Shown: positions 47,093-59,660, numbered from the stretch's first letter. The stretch is 64,000 bases of DNA from Heterocephalus glaber (GCF_000247695.1 NW_004624843.1:5176604-5240603), one strand, 5' to 3'. Numbers and translations: made by a program. Notes: a model not told the origin generated them from the sequence alone.

Positions 47093-48205
47093 TCTCTTAT
47101 TTTGTCTACTTGGGTCTCAGTTTACCCAGAGGATTTACCCAGGTGCAGCACAAAGTACTAGCAGAGCCTGGATGCCACCGTATACAGCCAGTAGATAATT
47201 GAGAGCAATTTCCTTATCCAGTGTTCCTCAGGCAAGAGCATTTAATGAGTGCTGCTGAGTGGCAATAGTCCTCACCATGGAATCTATAAAGACATTTAAG
47301 TGACAGATAAGTCTCTAGCTACATTTTATTTGCCATACCAGAGTCCAAAGGATTTGGCCAGTGAAACAAATCCAGAGCCCCAGTGCCCACCAGGATGATC
47401 TCACTTAGGCACACCCTTCATGGCGTTTTTTGAGGAGAGGGGTTGACATGAGCTACTCCATTTTGGTTCTGGCAACGTTTATAAGCATTTGGTATTGTCA
47501 CTGTTTTCATGTTCACCATCCCCGTACTGTGTCTCGTGAGGCTCCCTTCTTGCTCTGCCATGTGACATTACTAATTCTCACCTACAGGCTGCCCAGTTCC
47601 CAGTGAATTTTCCTCTTGAGTCTGGGCAGCACGAGACAGACACCACGAGTCACTCTTGGAGAGCAAAGGGTGTCTGCCCACGGCCATGGGCTGTGGGGAC
47701 GCCTGACCCCTGCCTCCACCTCTGCACCTGAGTCACCGGGTGGTGACGTGGTCACAGTCCTCCCTGGGCCCAGCTCCCGGGCAGCGCGAGCTCCGCTCTG
47801 GGGTTGGGGACGAAGCCTCTGTCGTGTCCCTGGGGCCCGTGAGGCCCTCTGCGCTCTGGGCAGGGAGCCCAGCCCTGTGTCCCCCAGCATCCTCCCGGAC
47901 GAGCTGCCCAGCATCCCTGCCGATGCCTGCTCTGCCCAGGCCCCATCTGGTTCCCCAGCATGGTGCCGTGGGCAGCGCCAGAGCCCCCAGCCCCGGGCTG
48001 GCTGCCACCTGCCTCCCTCCCACCACGAAACAGCAGGATGGCTCGTGGGGGCTGTGGTGACCTGGGCCACACAGGGCGTGCGGCAAGCCCTGGGAGCCAA
48101 CGGGGGTCACCAAGAGAGGACCCTGCAGCCAGGGCGCACTGGGGAAACAGAGGCACGGCTTTCTGGGGCCAGCGCTCCAGGCGCAGTTCCACCCTCTACC
48201 GAGGG

Positions 48206-48932
48206 AGTCCCAGCCAGGGTCTCTATGTAGTGCAGGCTGGCCTTGAACTCGAAATGATCCTCCTGCCTCAGCCTCCTGAGTGCTGGGATTAGAGCAAAAA
48301 ACAACTTTTAAGCCCCTGATTGCCTCAGAAGAAAACACAAGGCATACCCAGGAGTTAAAGGCCCCAGAGTTTGTCCTCTGTCCCTACAGTGGTCTCTGAA
48401 ATTGATCTTGTCAGTGTGACCAATCAATTTTGTGAAACTCTTTAAAAGAGTGCGAAATGCTGAGCAGAGTGGCACAGGCCTATAATCCCAGCTGTCTGGG
48501 AGGCTGATGCCAGAAGTTCAAGTCCAGCCTGGGTACTTTAGTGACTTAGCAAGGCCCTATCTCAAAATAAAAAAATTTTCAAAGTCTGGGGATGGAGCTC
48601 ATTGCAAAGACCTCACATTCACTCTCCAGTATCCAAAAATAAGAGCAAAGTAACAGGCCACTCAATTTATGAATGTATAACTAACTCCACCAGCTTACCA
48701 GTACAACTTTCTGACAGTTGGTTATTATGAAAATCCTTGTAAATGAATTTCACATGCACCGGTACATAGATATTTTTCATTTGTAAGAACATCTCCCATT
48801 CTGTAGATTCTTTTCTGAGACAGGGTCTCAGTATGTTTCCCAGGCTGGTCTCAAATTCCTGGGCTCACACCACCCTCCTGCCTCAGCCTCCCATGTGCTG
48901 GGATCACAGGTGTGCACCACCAAGCCCGGCTG
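48206..48932. mobile_element. B1-like and B1-dID SINEs at the right-arm border
   Basis: Inverted B1 48206-48298 at the edge of the inverted duplication, forward B1 with ID half 48458-48645, inverted B1 48812-48932. Confidence 0.8.
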
Positions 48933-49481
48933 ACAAAGTCTTGTCATAGGAAGAGGCGCTCATTTAAATCTGCCCAACTGCTCTCACCTTTGGCCGCTTA
49001 GTCTTCATTAGCCTTTACCTCTGCCTCCTGTCTCAGCAAATAATGGCATCCAGATCTAAGCTTCTTACCTTGGGACCTGAGCCGTACATTGGAGTGTGCG
49101 AGCTGAGGGCTGCCAGCTGGGCCATTGCCTGGGTGGGGACCAGTGGCTGAACGTCTGGGCTGGGGACACAGATTGGTGGCAGAAAGCTGGTCTGGCCTCC
49201 CATGCATGGCCCTGTGTTCAATCGCCAGCACCATAAAAGAAAAAACACAAAAAGATGGGTAGTCTAAGAAAGAAAACTGTTTCAAAGCTAGCAAATAAAT
49301 GAAGAGCCTAACTGGAGCTCTAAGATCTGTTCTGCCCTGTACTTCACGTGTGGGTATGCGGGTGATGTGTGGTGTGCTGTATCTGCACAGTGTGCTCGTG
49401 CTGTCAGATTGGCTCAGGAGTAAACCAGCCCTCATAAAGTAATCAAATGAGTCCAAGTGCTGTTCAAAGTTCAAGTGAGGG

Positions 49482-49978
49482 CCAGGGATTAGGCTCAGTG
49501 GTTCTGCCACTTGCCTCACAGGCATAAGGTCCCAAGTTCGATCCCCGGTTCCAAAAAAAAAAAAAAAGTTCAAGTGACTTGGGAAAATCTTAAGTGAATA
49601 TGACTATTTTAATACCGCTATTTTAAAAGGGGGGAAAACCCCCAAAAGCTCTGCCTTTGGATCAACAAAATACCCAGATATTTAGTGTTAGAGCTTTTGC
49701 TTAGGTGACAGCAGCCTAACATCAAATGCTGTGAAAATGCTCAACAGGAAATAGCTCAACAAGGTGGCTAGCTTTCTTCTGGGCCTCAAAAATGTATGTG
49801 AACGGGGCCGGGGATGTAGCTCAGTGCCCCCGCACCTGCCTTGCAAGCACAAGGTTCTGAGTTCAATCCCCGGTATCAAAAAAAACAAAGTAGGGCCAGG
49901 GATTTAGCTCAGTGGTTTCGCCGCCTGCTGCACAAGTGCAAAGAGCCAAGTTCAATCCCCGGTACCAAAAAAAAACCC
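49482..49978 (+). mobile_element. Three ID SINEs
   Basis: 49482-49567, 49805-49885 and 49893-49978; the last two are only about 8 bp apart. All end in a GATCCCCGGT- or AATCCCCGGT-type B box plus an A-run. Confidence 0.9.
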
Positions 49979-50283
49979 AAACCAAACCAAACCAAAACAA
50001 AGTACATGAGCAACTCAGACGTGATTGTTAAGAACAAGTAAACCAGGTAAATGTATAAACATATAAGTGGGATACACATTTATAAATGTAATCTTCCTAG
50101 TTTAAAAAATCTTTTTAAAGATAATTTAAAATCTTAATGTCATGTGATGCTAAATTAAATAACGTTCATTACATGTATAGGCCATTTCTAGATGCATTAA
50201 AATACTAAAACATCAATTTTTTTGGCTTAAATTCTTTTATTGGTACATTTTAGGTATACAGCACGTTAATATTTGTCAGTGGG

Positions 50284-51315
50284 TGGGCCGGGGATTTAGC
50301 TTAGTGGTTTCACTGCCCGCTGCACAACCACAAGGACCCGAGTTTGATCCCCAGTACAAAAAAAAAAGAAGAAGAGAACAACTCTGTGAAGAAAGTGAGG
50401 CCGACTTTGTAAAGGAAGTTATGGAATAGGAGGAGGTTGGTACATTTTTTGTTTTAAAAAATGGTTGGGGCCGGGGATTTAGCTCAGTGGTTTCGCCGCC
50501 TGCTGCGCAAGCGCAAGGACCCGAGTTTGATCCCCGGTACCCCCCCCCCCCCAAAAAAATGACTGGTTGTTCCAAAAATAGGAAAAAGCAGTACAGGACA
50601 AAACTAAGGGTTTGTGAAAGTTTTGAGGAAGTTATAAAAGGGCTAAGGAAAGGAGTAGATGTTGAGGAAGATTTTCAGTGTGATCAAGTTGGCAAAATTG
50701 TGAGCTTTTCTAGAGATTGAGAACTGACATTGAAGTACATGATTTTCTTTCTTTTTTTTTTTTTTTTTTGGTTACCAGGGATCGAACTCAGGTCCTTGCC
50801 CTTGCGCAGCAGGTGGCGAACCCACTGAGCTAAATCCCCGGCCTTGAAGTACATGATATGAAGCTCAAGTCTGATCCTGGGTTCCAATCGGAGTCTTCTT
50901 GGAGCACAGCCTGCTCTTTATTTTGAGACTGGACCTTGTGATGTTGTCAGGCTGGCCTCAAATTCAAGGTCCTCCTGCCTCAGCCTCCCAAGTGGCTGGG
51001 ATTTCAGGAACAGGTCCCCTTGCCTGGTGGCTGCTCCATTCCTAACAGGAAATTATGAGAGGTTTTTCTTTAGCTTTTAGGTAACTGGCCTAGAAACGAA
51101 TTTCTTTCTTTCCTTTTTTCTTTTTCATTTTCTTTCTTCTAGTACTAGGGATTGAACTCAGGCTTCACACATGCTAGGCCAGAGCTCCACCACTGAGCTA
51201 CATCTCTAGTCCTCTTTTTTTTTTTTTATTTTGCCCAGGCTAGCCTGGAACTTGCAATCCTCCTGCCTTAGCTTCCGGGTAGCAAAGATTACAAACATGT
51301 GTCACCATTCCTGGT
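50284..51315. mobile_element. ID and B1 SINE cluster
   Basis: ID 50286-50368 (+), ID 50468-50560 (+, followed by C11 and A7), ID 50752-50845 (-, 20-T tail), B1 50915-51030 (-), ID 51130-51215 (-), B1 51215-51315 (-). Confidence 0.85.
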
Positions 51316-51495
51316 TTTAGTTTTACTTCATAATGTGCCTATTTAATTAAATGTTTCAAACTTTTAATATCCTTGACAAACTCCCCAAAATCAAATTATG
51401 AAATTAAAACTTTTCAGTCTAGAACTAACTTTGGGATTCCCAGGAGGGTCCCCAGTAGTCCAAAGACACAGATTTGTGAAAATGCATTCTTACTA

Positions 51496-51688
51496 CAGTG
51501 GTGCCTCGGTTCACAAACTCAGTTCTCTCCACGATTCTGGTTGCAAACCGAACTGGATGAGAACCAAATCAGATTTCCCCATAAGGTCAACATTGAACCT
51601 AACCATTGAATTCTATTTGGTTCTCACCCAACTTGCTTTGCAACCAGAATCATGGAAAGAATCGAGTTCATGAACCAAGGCACCACTG
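51496..51688. mobile_element. 193-bp foldback MITE (Tc1/mariner-pogo type)
   Basis: Terminal inverted repeats begin CAGTGGTGCCTCGGTTC (one mismatch in the other copy), are flanked by TA on both sides (51494-51495, 51689-51690), and the inversion continues for about 80 bp per arm around a roughly 40-bp loop. TA duplication and a CAGTGG start fit a pogo/Tigger-group non-autonomous element. Confidence 0.85.
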
Positions 51689-51699
51689 TATATGTTCCA

Positions 51700-53450
51700 A
51701 ACTGTATGAGATTCCTGTAAGCCTGATCTAATGCTGAGCTTTTGTATGCTACAGAAATAACCAAATTTCTTCATCATCGTGAAGGGTCTTTAGATCTCTA
51801 GCCCTGGCCATTGTAAGTCTTACAGTTCAATTGCTTTATCCCAGTGTCTTTCTGGATCCTGCTTGCTAGCAACTCTGACCCTGAAGAGTCATGTCGAGGC
51901 GAATCATGAAGAGTGAGAACGTGACAAGTGTAAGTTTCCAATAACTTGGCCCGGGTAAGAATTCCCCAGCACTCTCATGAAGAAAGTGATGGATTCTTAA
52001 AAACCACCAACCCAAATCAGGCAGCACAAGAACTCGTTACCGTGAGGCTCAATTAATGGATCAAAAAATAGTTACGGCTTTCTTTAAGCTTTTGTTTCAG
52101 CCTAAACCCACCGACACAAGTTCCCCCAAACAAAACCCAATGACACTTTGGGTTCAGGACGGAAAGAGGCTGCTTCTGCTCCTTCCTTTAAGTCCCCTGG
52201 GAGGGACATTATCCAAATGCACCTGGGCCTAATTGGTACCGCGCGCATCTAAGTTCACTTCGGGGTCTCTTGTGACCCCTCCCATCGCCTTCCTGTTCCT
52301 TCTCCTAGTGGTAGAAACAGCAGTGAAACACCCTGCACGCTTGGATCTCACACACTAAATATTCAGCGTCTCATCGATCCCCACTTCATTTAATGCCTTA
52401 AAGATCATGCCCACTCTTTTTCTTCTTACCTTTTCATTTTGTCTTTTGTTGATCCCAAGTCCAGCTCTTCCTGGACCTCACTGTTGGGAAAGAAAGCTGT
52501 GCCGGCACCTGCAAGAGCTCTTGCTGCACACTGACCCAGCGCCCTTCCTATGGATGCCCAGCAACTAGGAAATGGCCGCCAAGCCATAGCCCACTGGGCT
52601 CTCTGATGACTCCAGAGGCACTGATTTGTTTCAGCCTGCCTGAGCCCTGGTTTTCTAGTTGCCTCCTGGTTGCTAAATGTAGCCTAAACTCCCCAAACCA
52701 TACTCCATGATCCAGCTACCAAGTCCACCTGCTGACAGGGGGCGCCACTTCCTGGGACAGATCCTCCCAGCTACCTGAGGTCCTCCAGCCCTTAGGGGGA
52801 ATCATCAATACTTTCCTGGGGGGAAATTTCTGAATAAAAAGACAGCATAACCTTGGCCAGCACCAAATGTAGCTCCTAACACATGAGATGAATTCCCATT
52901 GCCCTCGGGAGTTTAAGTCTTAAATATAATCATTTCCTCCATGCCTCGAACCCAATTATTGGTAAACTTAACATCTCCTGTACTGCCAACCCAATCAGGC
53001 CCCACATGTATGTGGTTTTCTTTGTTCCTGACCGGGCTGGTTTTATTCTTGGTGACATTCATTCGTTTGGGAACTTGGTTCCAGTGTTTAAGAGGTGCGG
53101 CCTGGGGGGGGCCATTGAGCTGTTGAGGGGTTGGGGTTTCTTCCCTCAGAAGACATTTTGTCATTTTTGTGGGGCCCTGGTTAGTTCTTGTGAGAGGGTT
53201 GTTATCAAGGAGTGGCCTGAACTCTCACTCTCTGGCTTCCTCTTTCACCTGCGCTTCTGCCACTGTGACACGGTCCACCTTGGGACATGCAGAAGTGGGT
53301 GCCATGCTCTGAACCTCCAACTGTGATCTAGGTATACCTCTTTTCTTCATAAAGCACCCAGCCTCAGCTATTCCATTATAGTAACACAAAGCAGGTGCAT
53401 AGAAATCATCTGTAAAATATTACCTCCAAAAAATAGAAACTGGCTACTGT
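51700..53450. other. Unassigned AT-rich region
   Basis: No SINE and no recognised gene. Short open frames at 52913-53164 (-) and 53006-53326 (+) overlap on opposite strands and show no family I can name; an old retroviral remnant is possible but not supported. Confidence 0.3.
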
Positions 53451-53535
53451 GGTTTGGGTATGGTGTGGGTGTGTCCCCCAGGGTTCCTGTGTTCCAAGTG
53501 TGGTCCCCAGTGTGGCACGGTTAAGAGGTGGTGAG
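53451..53535 (+). mobile_element. MaLR-type LTR fragment
   Basis: TGTGGTTTGGGTATGG-like start, then GTGTCCCCC and GTGGTCCCCAGTGTGG, matching the 5' part of an MLT/MST LTR; a B1-like SINE (53536-53630) interrupts it. Confidence 0.4.
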
Positions 53536-53724
53536 GCTGGGCATGATGGCACACACCTGTAATCCCAGCACTTGGGAGGCTGAGGCAGGAGGATCACCTG
53601 GAGTTCAAGGCCAGCCTGGGATACAAAACAGGTAGGGGCTAGTGGGAGGACACAAAAGGTGACACCCTGGAAGAGATGAAGGTGGCACTCGTGGAACTCA
53701 GAGCTCCTTTTAGAGAGAGAGTTG

Positions 53725-54950
53725 TTTTATTTTATTTTTTTAATACTTTATTACATCGTGAAAAAAAGTATCAATCAACTAGATTCATACTTGTTTTTTA
53801 AAAACCTGAAAATTTATTAATTAGACAGTATGTGGACACCCTGCTCCACACGGGAATGGGGAGATGCTGTAGTTCTCTAAATATTGCACCGTCTGGGGAA
53901 AAAAACCAACAAAAAAGGGGGGGAAGGGAGGGAGAAAATCACATGATAGTGGGAACCATCTCACATTATGCATAATCTACCAAGAAACACTTAAAAAAAG
54001 AAAACCCTTTGTTCCTACAGTAGCTTTGAGTTTATAGTTCTCGGAATGACTGTATTCCATTGACATTGCAGTGACAGGAAGCACGTTTTAGCAATCCCTT
54101 GTGCATATATTGATAAAAAATATATAAAATAATGCAATTCATCACCCCGGCGACCACGACACATTTGGAGAGAGGTCAGGCCGCGAGTTTCGTCTGAAGC
54201 TCCAGCTTCGCAGCCCGTTTGAGTGCAACAGCGACGAGGAGCCGGAAGCCGCTGAAGTCCTGGTCGAGGTCGTCGGGGAGCAGCCTGCGGCGCTGCTGAG
54301 CCGGTTTCACAGCTGCAGTGCGGACCCGCGCGTCTGCGGGACAGCAGCGCCCCCGCTCCGCAGGGCAGGCGTCGTAGGGCTGCTCCAGCAGCCAGCCAGG
54401 CGCGCGGGACCTGCACAGACTCCTTGGGCAGGCTGCCCCTTCTCCTTCTGCTGCTGGAGCTGGTGGGGAGGGAAGGTCCGAGGGGGGTCCACGCTGTCCT
54501 CATCCTCAGTCTCGCTTCCGGACACTGCGACGACACCAGAACGGAGAAGGCGTCTCAGGGCAGGACGAGACCGCCAGGCTCCCCGGGGGACGCGACTCGG
54601 CCCAGACGCCCCGCGCCTTTCCGGAGCCAAGTTCAAGGTCCCCAACTTGAAGCGCCCGGATTTCCACGGTGTCCCTCGGAGAAGGGCCTGCGGGGAGGCC
54701 TCCCCCAAGAGACTTGGGTGCGGGCGCTCAATTTCACTCCCGCCGGGGAAGAGCGGGGGTCCCGAGTGTTTCAGGGTCTCCCACCCGACCGAACCCCAGC
54801 GCAGAGCAGCAGCTGGGTCTGTAAGAATGCCAAGAGAGTCGTTTTAAAGGAGGGAGTGCTCTGTCCTTGCTGTGGCCTCTGGTCTGACGAGGTGACCTGT
54901 CCCTTGAATACACCTCTGCCCTCGGCATGAGGGCCTCAGTGCCAAGCCCT
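53725..54950 (-). pseudogene. Likely processed retrocopy of an unidentified gene, with 3' UTR and poly(A)
   Basis: On the minus strand a GC- and CpG-rich, coding-like block (about 54950-54176) runs into an AT-rich, UTR-like block that ends AATAAA (plus-strand 53747-53752) and about 10 nt later an A-rich tail (53723-53741): the anatomy of a retroposed mRNA. Two overlapping frames suggest a frameshifted product: [24 protein letters not shown] and, after a shift, [18 protein letters not shown] ending LQTKLAA with stop at 54176-54178. I could not identify the parent. No clear target-site duplication was seen. Confidence 0.5.
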
Positions 54951-54959
54951 GAGCCTCGG

Positions 54960-56470
54960 AACCCAGGACTAAAGACAACTCTTTTCTTTATAAATCACCA
55001 GGCTCCTGGTTTTTGCTTGTTCGTTTTGGGTACCAGGGATCAAACTCACCACCTGCACTTTTGAGGCAGGTGGCAGAACCACTGAGCTAAATCCCCAGCC
55101 TCCTTTTATTTTATTTTTAATTTTGAAACAGGGTCTTGCTAAATCAGTAAATTGCCCAGGCTGTGTTCTAACTTGAGACCCTCCTGCCTCAGCTTCCCAG
55201 AGTGCAGGGATTTCAGCATGTGCCTTTATGCCTGGCTGACATTTTTTGATACTTGTGTTGTCAACAAAAATAAAAAGACATAGGATGCTGACATAGGGGA
55301 AAACACTGACAACAGCTGAGTTCCTTCTGGAGGGCTGCTCCTCTGGTGGGGGAAGGACACTCAGGAAGCCTCTGTGTTTTGCTGTATTCAAGCACCTTCA
55401 GCCCAAAATAATCCACATACCAACCACTCTGCACCATGATGTGTACCGGCAATGGGTTAGCTGAGCTTCCACAGTGATCATTTTTAAATGAATGATTTTA
55501 ACGTAACTGTCGAGAACAAGTAAATTAGCTGAATGTAAACAGCAGAAAATATGTGAGTGAATTTGTCACTGTTCAAAAAGCTTTGCTAGTGACTTGAAAT
55601 CTGAAATTTATATTGTGTTAAGAAATTGAGGCTGGGGATTTAGCTCAGTGACACTGAGCCTGCCTTGCAAGCGCAAGGTTCTGAGTTCGATCCCTGGTAC
55701 CAAAAAAAAGTGGGGGGGAATACATGTTCATTGAGAGAGGGGTAGTGGCGCATGCCTGTAGTCCCAGCATTCAAGAGGCTGAGGCAGGAGGATCACAAGT
55801 TCAAGGCCAACCTGGACTACACAGTGAGACCCTGTCTCAAAAAAAGAAAAGAAAAAGAAGTAAATATTCATGAAAACTCTGAGTTATTTTGGAATGGGTT
55901 AAAGTACTGAAACCTTGGGGCTAAGGTAATAGCTGAGTGTAAAACTGTGTGTGCTTCATGTGTGCCAGGCCCTGGGTTCAATCCCAGCACCACAAACAGA
56001 AAAAAGCAAAGCAAAACCAAACCCTGAAAAATTAAATGCTGACTATAAGTTTTGAGTGTATACTCTGGCATATTATTTTTCTGCAGTAGCGAGAAGCTAA
56101 GTCTATGTAAGTCTGTTAATAAACATGAAAATGTTGTCATAAGGGAACATGTTTCTAAAACTTAGGCAATGGCGTCATCTATGTAAATTCTGTGTGACTG
56201 TGGACTTAGAAGAACCCAGGCAGCTGCCTGGTCCTTCTCAAGTCCTTAAAGCTTTCATTTTTCCTAAAATTCCGCACTCCTGTGCTGGGCCTAATGGTGC
56301 ATGACTGTAATCAGCTACTCTGGAGGCTGAGGCAGGAGGATCGCAAGTTTGAGGCCAGCCTGAGCAACTTAGCAAGACCCTGTCTCAAAAATTGAAAGTG
56401 CTGGGAGCATAGCTTGGTGGTAGAGCACTTGGCTAGCATGTGCAAAGCCCTGGGTTCCACCCCCAGTTCT
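54960..56470. mobile_element. SINE cluster after the retrocopy
   Basis: ID 55028-55101 (-), B1 55105-55245 (-), ID 55630-55712 (+), B1 55735-55850 (+), old ID 55915-55995 (+), B1 56285-56395 (+) with ID half to 56470. Confidence 0.8.
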
Positions 56471-56874
56471 GAAAAACAAACAAATAAACAAAAAACTCTA
56501 CACATGTCATCCTCAAGGTGGGTCAAAGAAACTAGGACCCCTTTTGTCTGAGCAGACTGTAACACCCAGAAAAGTCATTATTTCCCTTTCCATTTCTCCC
56601 TGGAAGACCTCCTTCCAGAGGCTCCTGCACCATACCCTGGAGGACGGAAGGTCACACAGAGAGATCAGGATGAGCGGGGTTCCCCTCCCTGGTCTGTACC
56701 CCTTTTCTTTCTTTTTTTTTTGTAGTCCTTTTCTCCAATCGCACTGCTACTTGGCCTCCATTCTTGACTGAACCCAAGCATAAAATCAGACACTTTCCCT
56801 GACTCTTCATTTCTGAAGCTCATGTCATATAAAACTTGGATTAAATACATTTATTATGCTTTTTGCTTTTATGG

Positions 56875-57540
56875 GGTTTTTTTTGTTTTTTGGTACTGGG
56901 GACCGAACTCAGGTTCTTGCGGTTGCACAGCAGGTGGCGAAACCACTGAGCTAAATCCCCGGCCCTTTGCCGTTTTTTTTTGAGACAGGGTCTCACTATG
57001 GGACCTCAAGCTAGCCTTGAACTCACTATGGAACTCACTATGGAGCCCAGGTGGGCTTCAACTCATGGTGATTCTCCTGCCTCAGCCTCCTGAGTTCTAG
57101 GATTACAGGCATGTGCCACCACACCTGGCCTTATTATGGTTTTTTTTTTTGTACCAGGGATCAAACTCAGGACCTTGTGGTTGCGAGGCAGGCGGCGGAA
57201 CCACTGAGCTACATCCCCAGGCCCTTATTATGCTTTTAAAAAGTCCTGTAGGAAAAAAAAAAATTCCTGTAGATTTGGGGATGTAGCTCAGTGGCACCAC
57301 GCCTGCCTGGCAAGCGCAAGGTCCTGAATTTGATCCCTGGTACCAAAAAAAAAAAAAAAAATCTTGTGCTCTGTAACTAATGATAGAACAGACAAAATGA
57401 TTCATATTATGAAAAAAATATTGGTGGGGATTTTTGTTCTAAATGTGCTAAAATAGCCGGGGATTTAGCTCAGTGGTTCCAGCACCTGCCTTGCAAGTGC
57501 AAGGTCCTGAGTTTGATCCCCGGTACCAAAAAAAAATTTT
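56875..57540. mobile_element. Nested ID/B1 SINE cluster
   Basis: ID 56875-56965 (-), B1 56975-57130 (-, internal GAACTCACTATG duplication), ID 57140-57225 (-), ID 57272-57360 (+), ID 57453-57535 (+). Four ID copies in 0.66 kb. Confidence 0.85.
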
Positions 57541-57544
57541 TAAA

Positions 57545-58060
57545 TAGAAATGAATAAATAAATAAATAAATGTGCTAAAATAGCTTAGAGCCAATATTTG
57601 GCTCACTAAACCCATAACCCTGGGAAGATAAGGGGAATTCTGGGTGATGCATTTCCTCCATCTGGGGACCATTTGAGCCTTCTGAGACTCACTTTGTTCA
57701 GTCCCCACCTGGACAGGACAGCAGGGCTCTCTGGTCACATTTCCCACGCAGGAGAGTGGAGCTATGTTGGTACCCAAGCTGTCACGCAGTGTGCTTACTT
57801 CATGACATCCCTGGATTTTTCTCCAAGGACAGGAGAACCCATTGACTGAGCCAGTTGTAAAGGCACTGAAGAAGGTGCCACCAACTCGGTGGCATCGCCC
57901 GGGTCTCAGGCACCTGCAGACTCCTGCGAAGGTGGAGGAGAACGATAAGCACTGGAAACCTGGAACTGGCCAAGCAGTGCGCCCGCCCCATGCAACAGGT
58001 AACACAGTGGGGGCTGCTGCTCTCAGGCCCATGAGTCCGAGGGGGAGAAGTCCGAAATGA
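57545..58060. other. Unassigned sequence
   Basis: (TAAA)n at about 57550-57570, then unique-looking sequence with open frames on both strands but no recognised family; LTR origin is possible. Confidence 0.3.
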
Positions 58061-58132
58061 TACAGTGTTGGGACAGCAAGTGTTCTAGGCTGCTGCTCTC
58101 TCTCCTGTTGCTAGAACTGCCCACGGGTCTGT

Positions 58133-58330
58133 GGTGACACAAAGTTCCAATTTAAGAGGGGGTGGCGTGACCCTATGAAGGCGGAGAGAACCTTGAGATG
58201 GAGCCCTGAACCTTTAGCCTGCGGGCTGGTAAAAAAAAAAAAAAAAAAAAGGACAGAAAGAAACAATTAATTAATTAAGGGCTCGCCCAGTAGCTAATCA
58301 CCCCTGACCTTTAGTCAAGAACCCTAAAAA
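58133..58330 (+). mobile_element. Unclassified interspersed repeat, copy 2
   Basis: Same blocks as the 26.9 kb copy with an internal run of 20 A. This supports a dispersed family of retroposon type. Confidence 0.5.
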
Positions 58331-58554
58331 AAGGAGATTAAAATTCTAATTACCTCAATTTCCTCATTCCAAACCATATTAAGAATCAAAGTATCACTCT
58401 CTGCCCTATAGATATATGTAATTAGTACATGGGAGTAAAAACATTTCTTTATAAACTTGGGAAAATAGTTTCCTAACACAACATGGTGACTCGGAGTGTG
58501 TGTGGGGGGGTGTCACTTCAGGCAGGGAGTGCTCCCCGGGTCTATTTTTAGACC

Positions 58555-59660
58555 TGTGTGCTGAGGGCATTCATGCCTGTGTGACGGACCTGCAGAGCTT
58601 TGTCATCTTGCAGAGCTGTGACTCTGCACCCACGAAACCACTCCCCATTTCCTCTCCCCAGCCCCTGGTGCCACATCTTCCTTCTAGGAATTTCACACTG
58701 CCAGTACCTCACACAGATGGTGTCATACAGTATTTGTCCTTTTGTGACCGGCATAAAGTGCTCAGGGTCCACTTCAGTTGTCCCATATGTTGGGATCTCT
58801 CTCTTCCCTGGGGCTGAGTGCTTGTCAGTGTATGGAGGGACCACGTTTTGTTTATTCATTCATGCGTGGATGGACTCTTGGTGTATTAAACCATTTTTCA
58901 TTGCAATAACAAAGTACATGGTGGTAGATAATGCATGAAGGAAAGAGTTGAGTCAGCTCAGTTTGGGAAGTTCAAGATCCTGGCTCGGACATGCACTCGA
59001 CTCTTGAGTGTGTCCTGGCTGCATCGAGTGGCGGAGAACATCAGGGTACAAGCATATGGCAGAGGACTGGACAGGAAAGGAGAGCCAGTCTGGCTCTGTG
59101 TCCCTTCCAAAGGTATAGACTTAAATGGCCTCTTTGCCCCCCACTACCCTCCACATATAAAGTCCCCTCGCCAGGCCGAGGACCTGGGGTCGAGCACTCA
59201 ATCCCTGGGGACACACTTAGAAATCATTTCCTAACCTGGCAATGGGTTGCTCCCACCTCTCGGCTACTGTGAATTCTGCCGCTCTGATCCCAGGGTGCAG
59301 ACATCTGTCTGTGTCCCTTGCTTTTTTTTTTTCAGTACTAGGGATCAAACTCAGGGAGCAGTGAGCTACCTCCCAGGGTCTCACAAAACTGAATCCTCCT
59401 GCCACAGCCTCCAGAACAGCTGGGATTACAGGTGTGCACCGCTATGCCCATCTGACTCCCTGCTTTTATTTATTTATTTTTAAAATTTTATTTATTTATT
59501 TATTTTTTGGTCCCAGGGTTTGAACTCAGGTCCTTGTGCTTGCGAGGCAGGCGGTAGAACCACTAGGCTAAATCCCCAGCCCCTGACTCCCGCTTTTAAT
59601 TCCTTTGGATGTTCATTCAGAAATGGGGTTGCTGGATCGCAGAAATACTTTTGAACGCAG
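58555..59660 (+). mobile_element. Old LINE-1 (L1M-type) 3' fragment, interrupted
   Basis: Blocks in order: TCATACAGTATTTGTCCTTT, CACGTTTTGTTTATTCATTC, CGGCTACTGTGAATTCTGCC, then GGATGTTCATTCAGAAATGG and GGTTGCTGGATCGCAG, colinear with the 3' region of mammalian L1M. It is interrupted by about 58880-59235 (unassigned LTR-like sequence) and by SINEs at 59320-59585. Strand is given as read, not as LINE sense. Confidence 0.5.

Larger units (their letters stand above)
46190..48210 (-). repeat. Right outer arm of the large inverted duplication
   Basis: Inverted partner of 24929-26930. It lacks the solo LTR of the left arm, showing the empty site, and instead carries about 1 kb (46480-47525) with an old LINE-1 3' fragment and a SINE. 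It is bounded at 48206 by a B1-like SINE. Confidence 0.85.

Noticed and set aside
57842..58060. 72-aa plus-strand frame beginning MTEPVVKAL
   Set aside because: No family, no splice or promoter context, flanked by repeats; strand-overlapping frame equally good.
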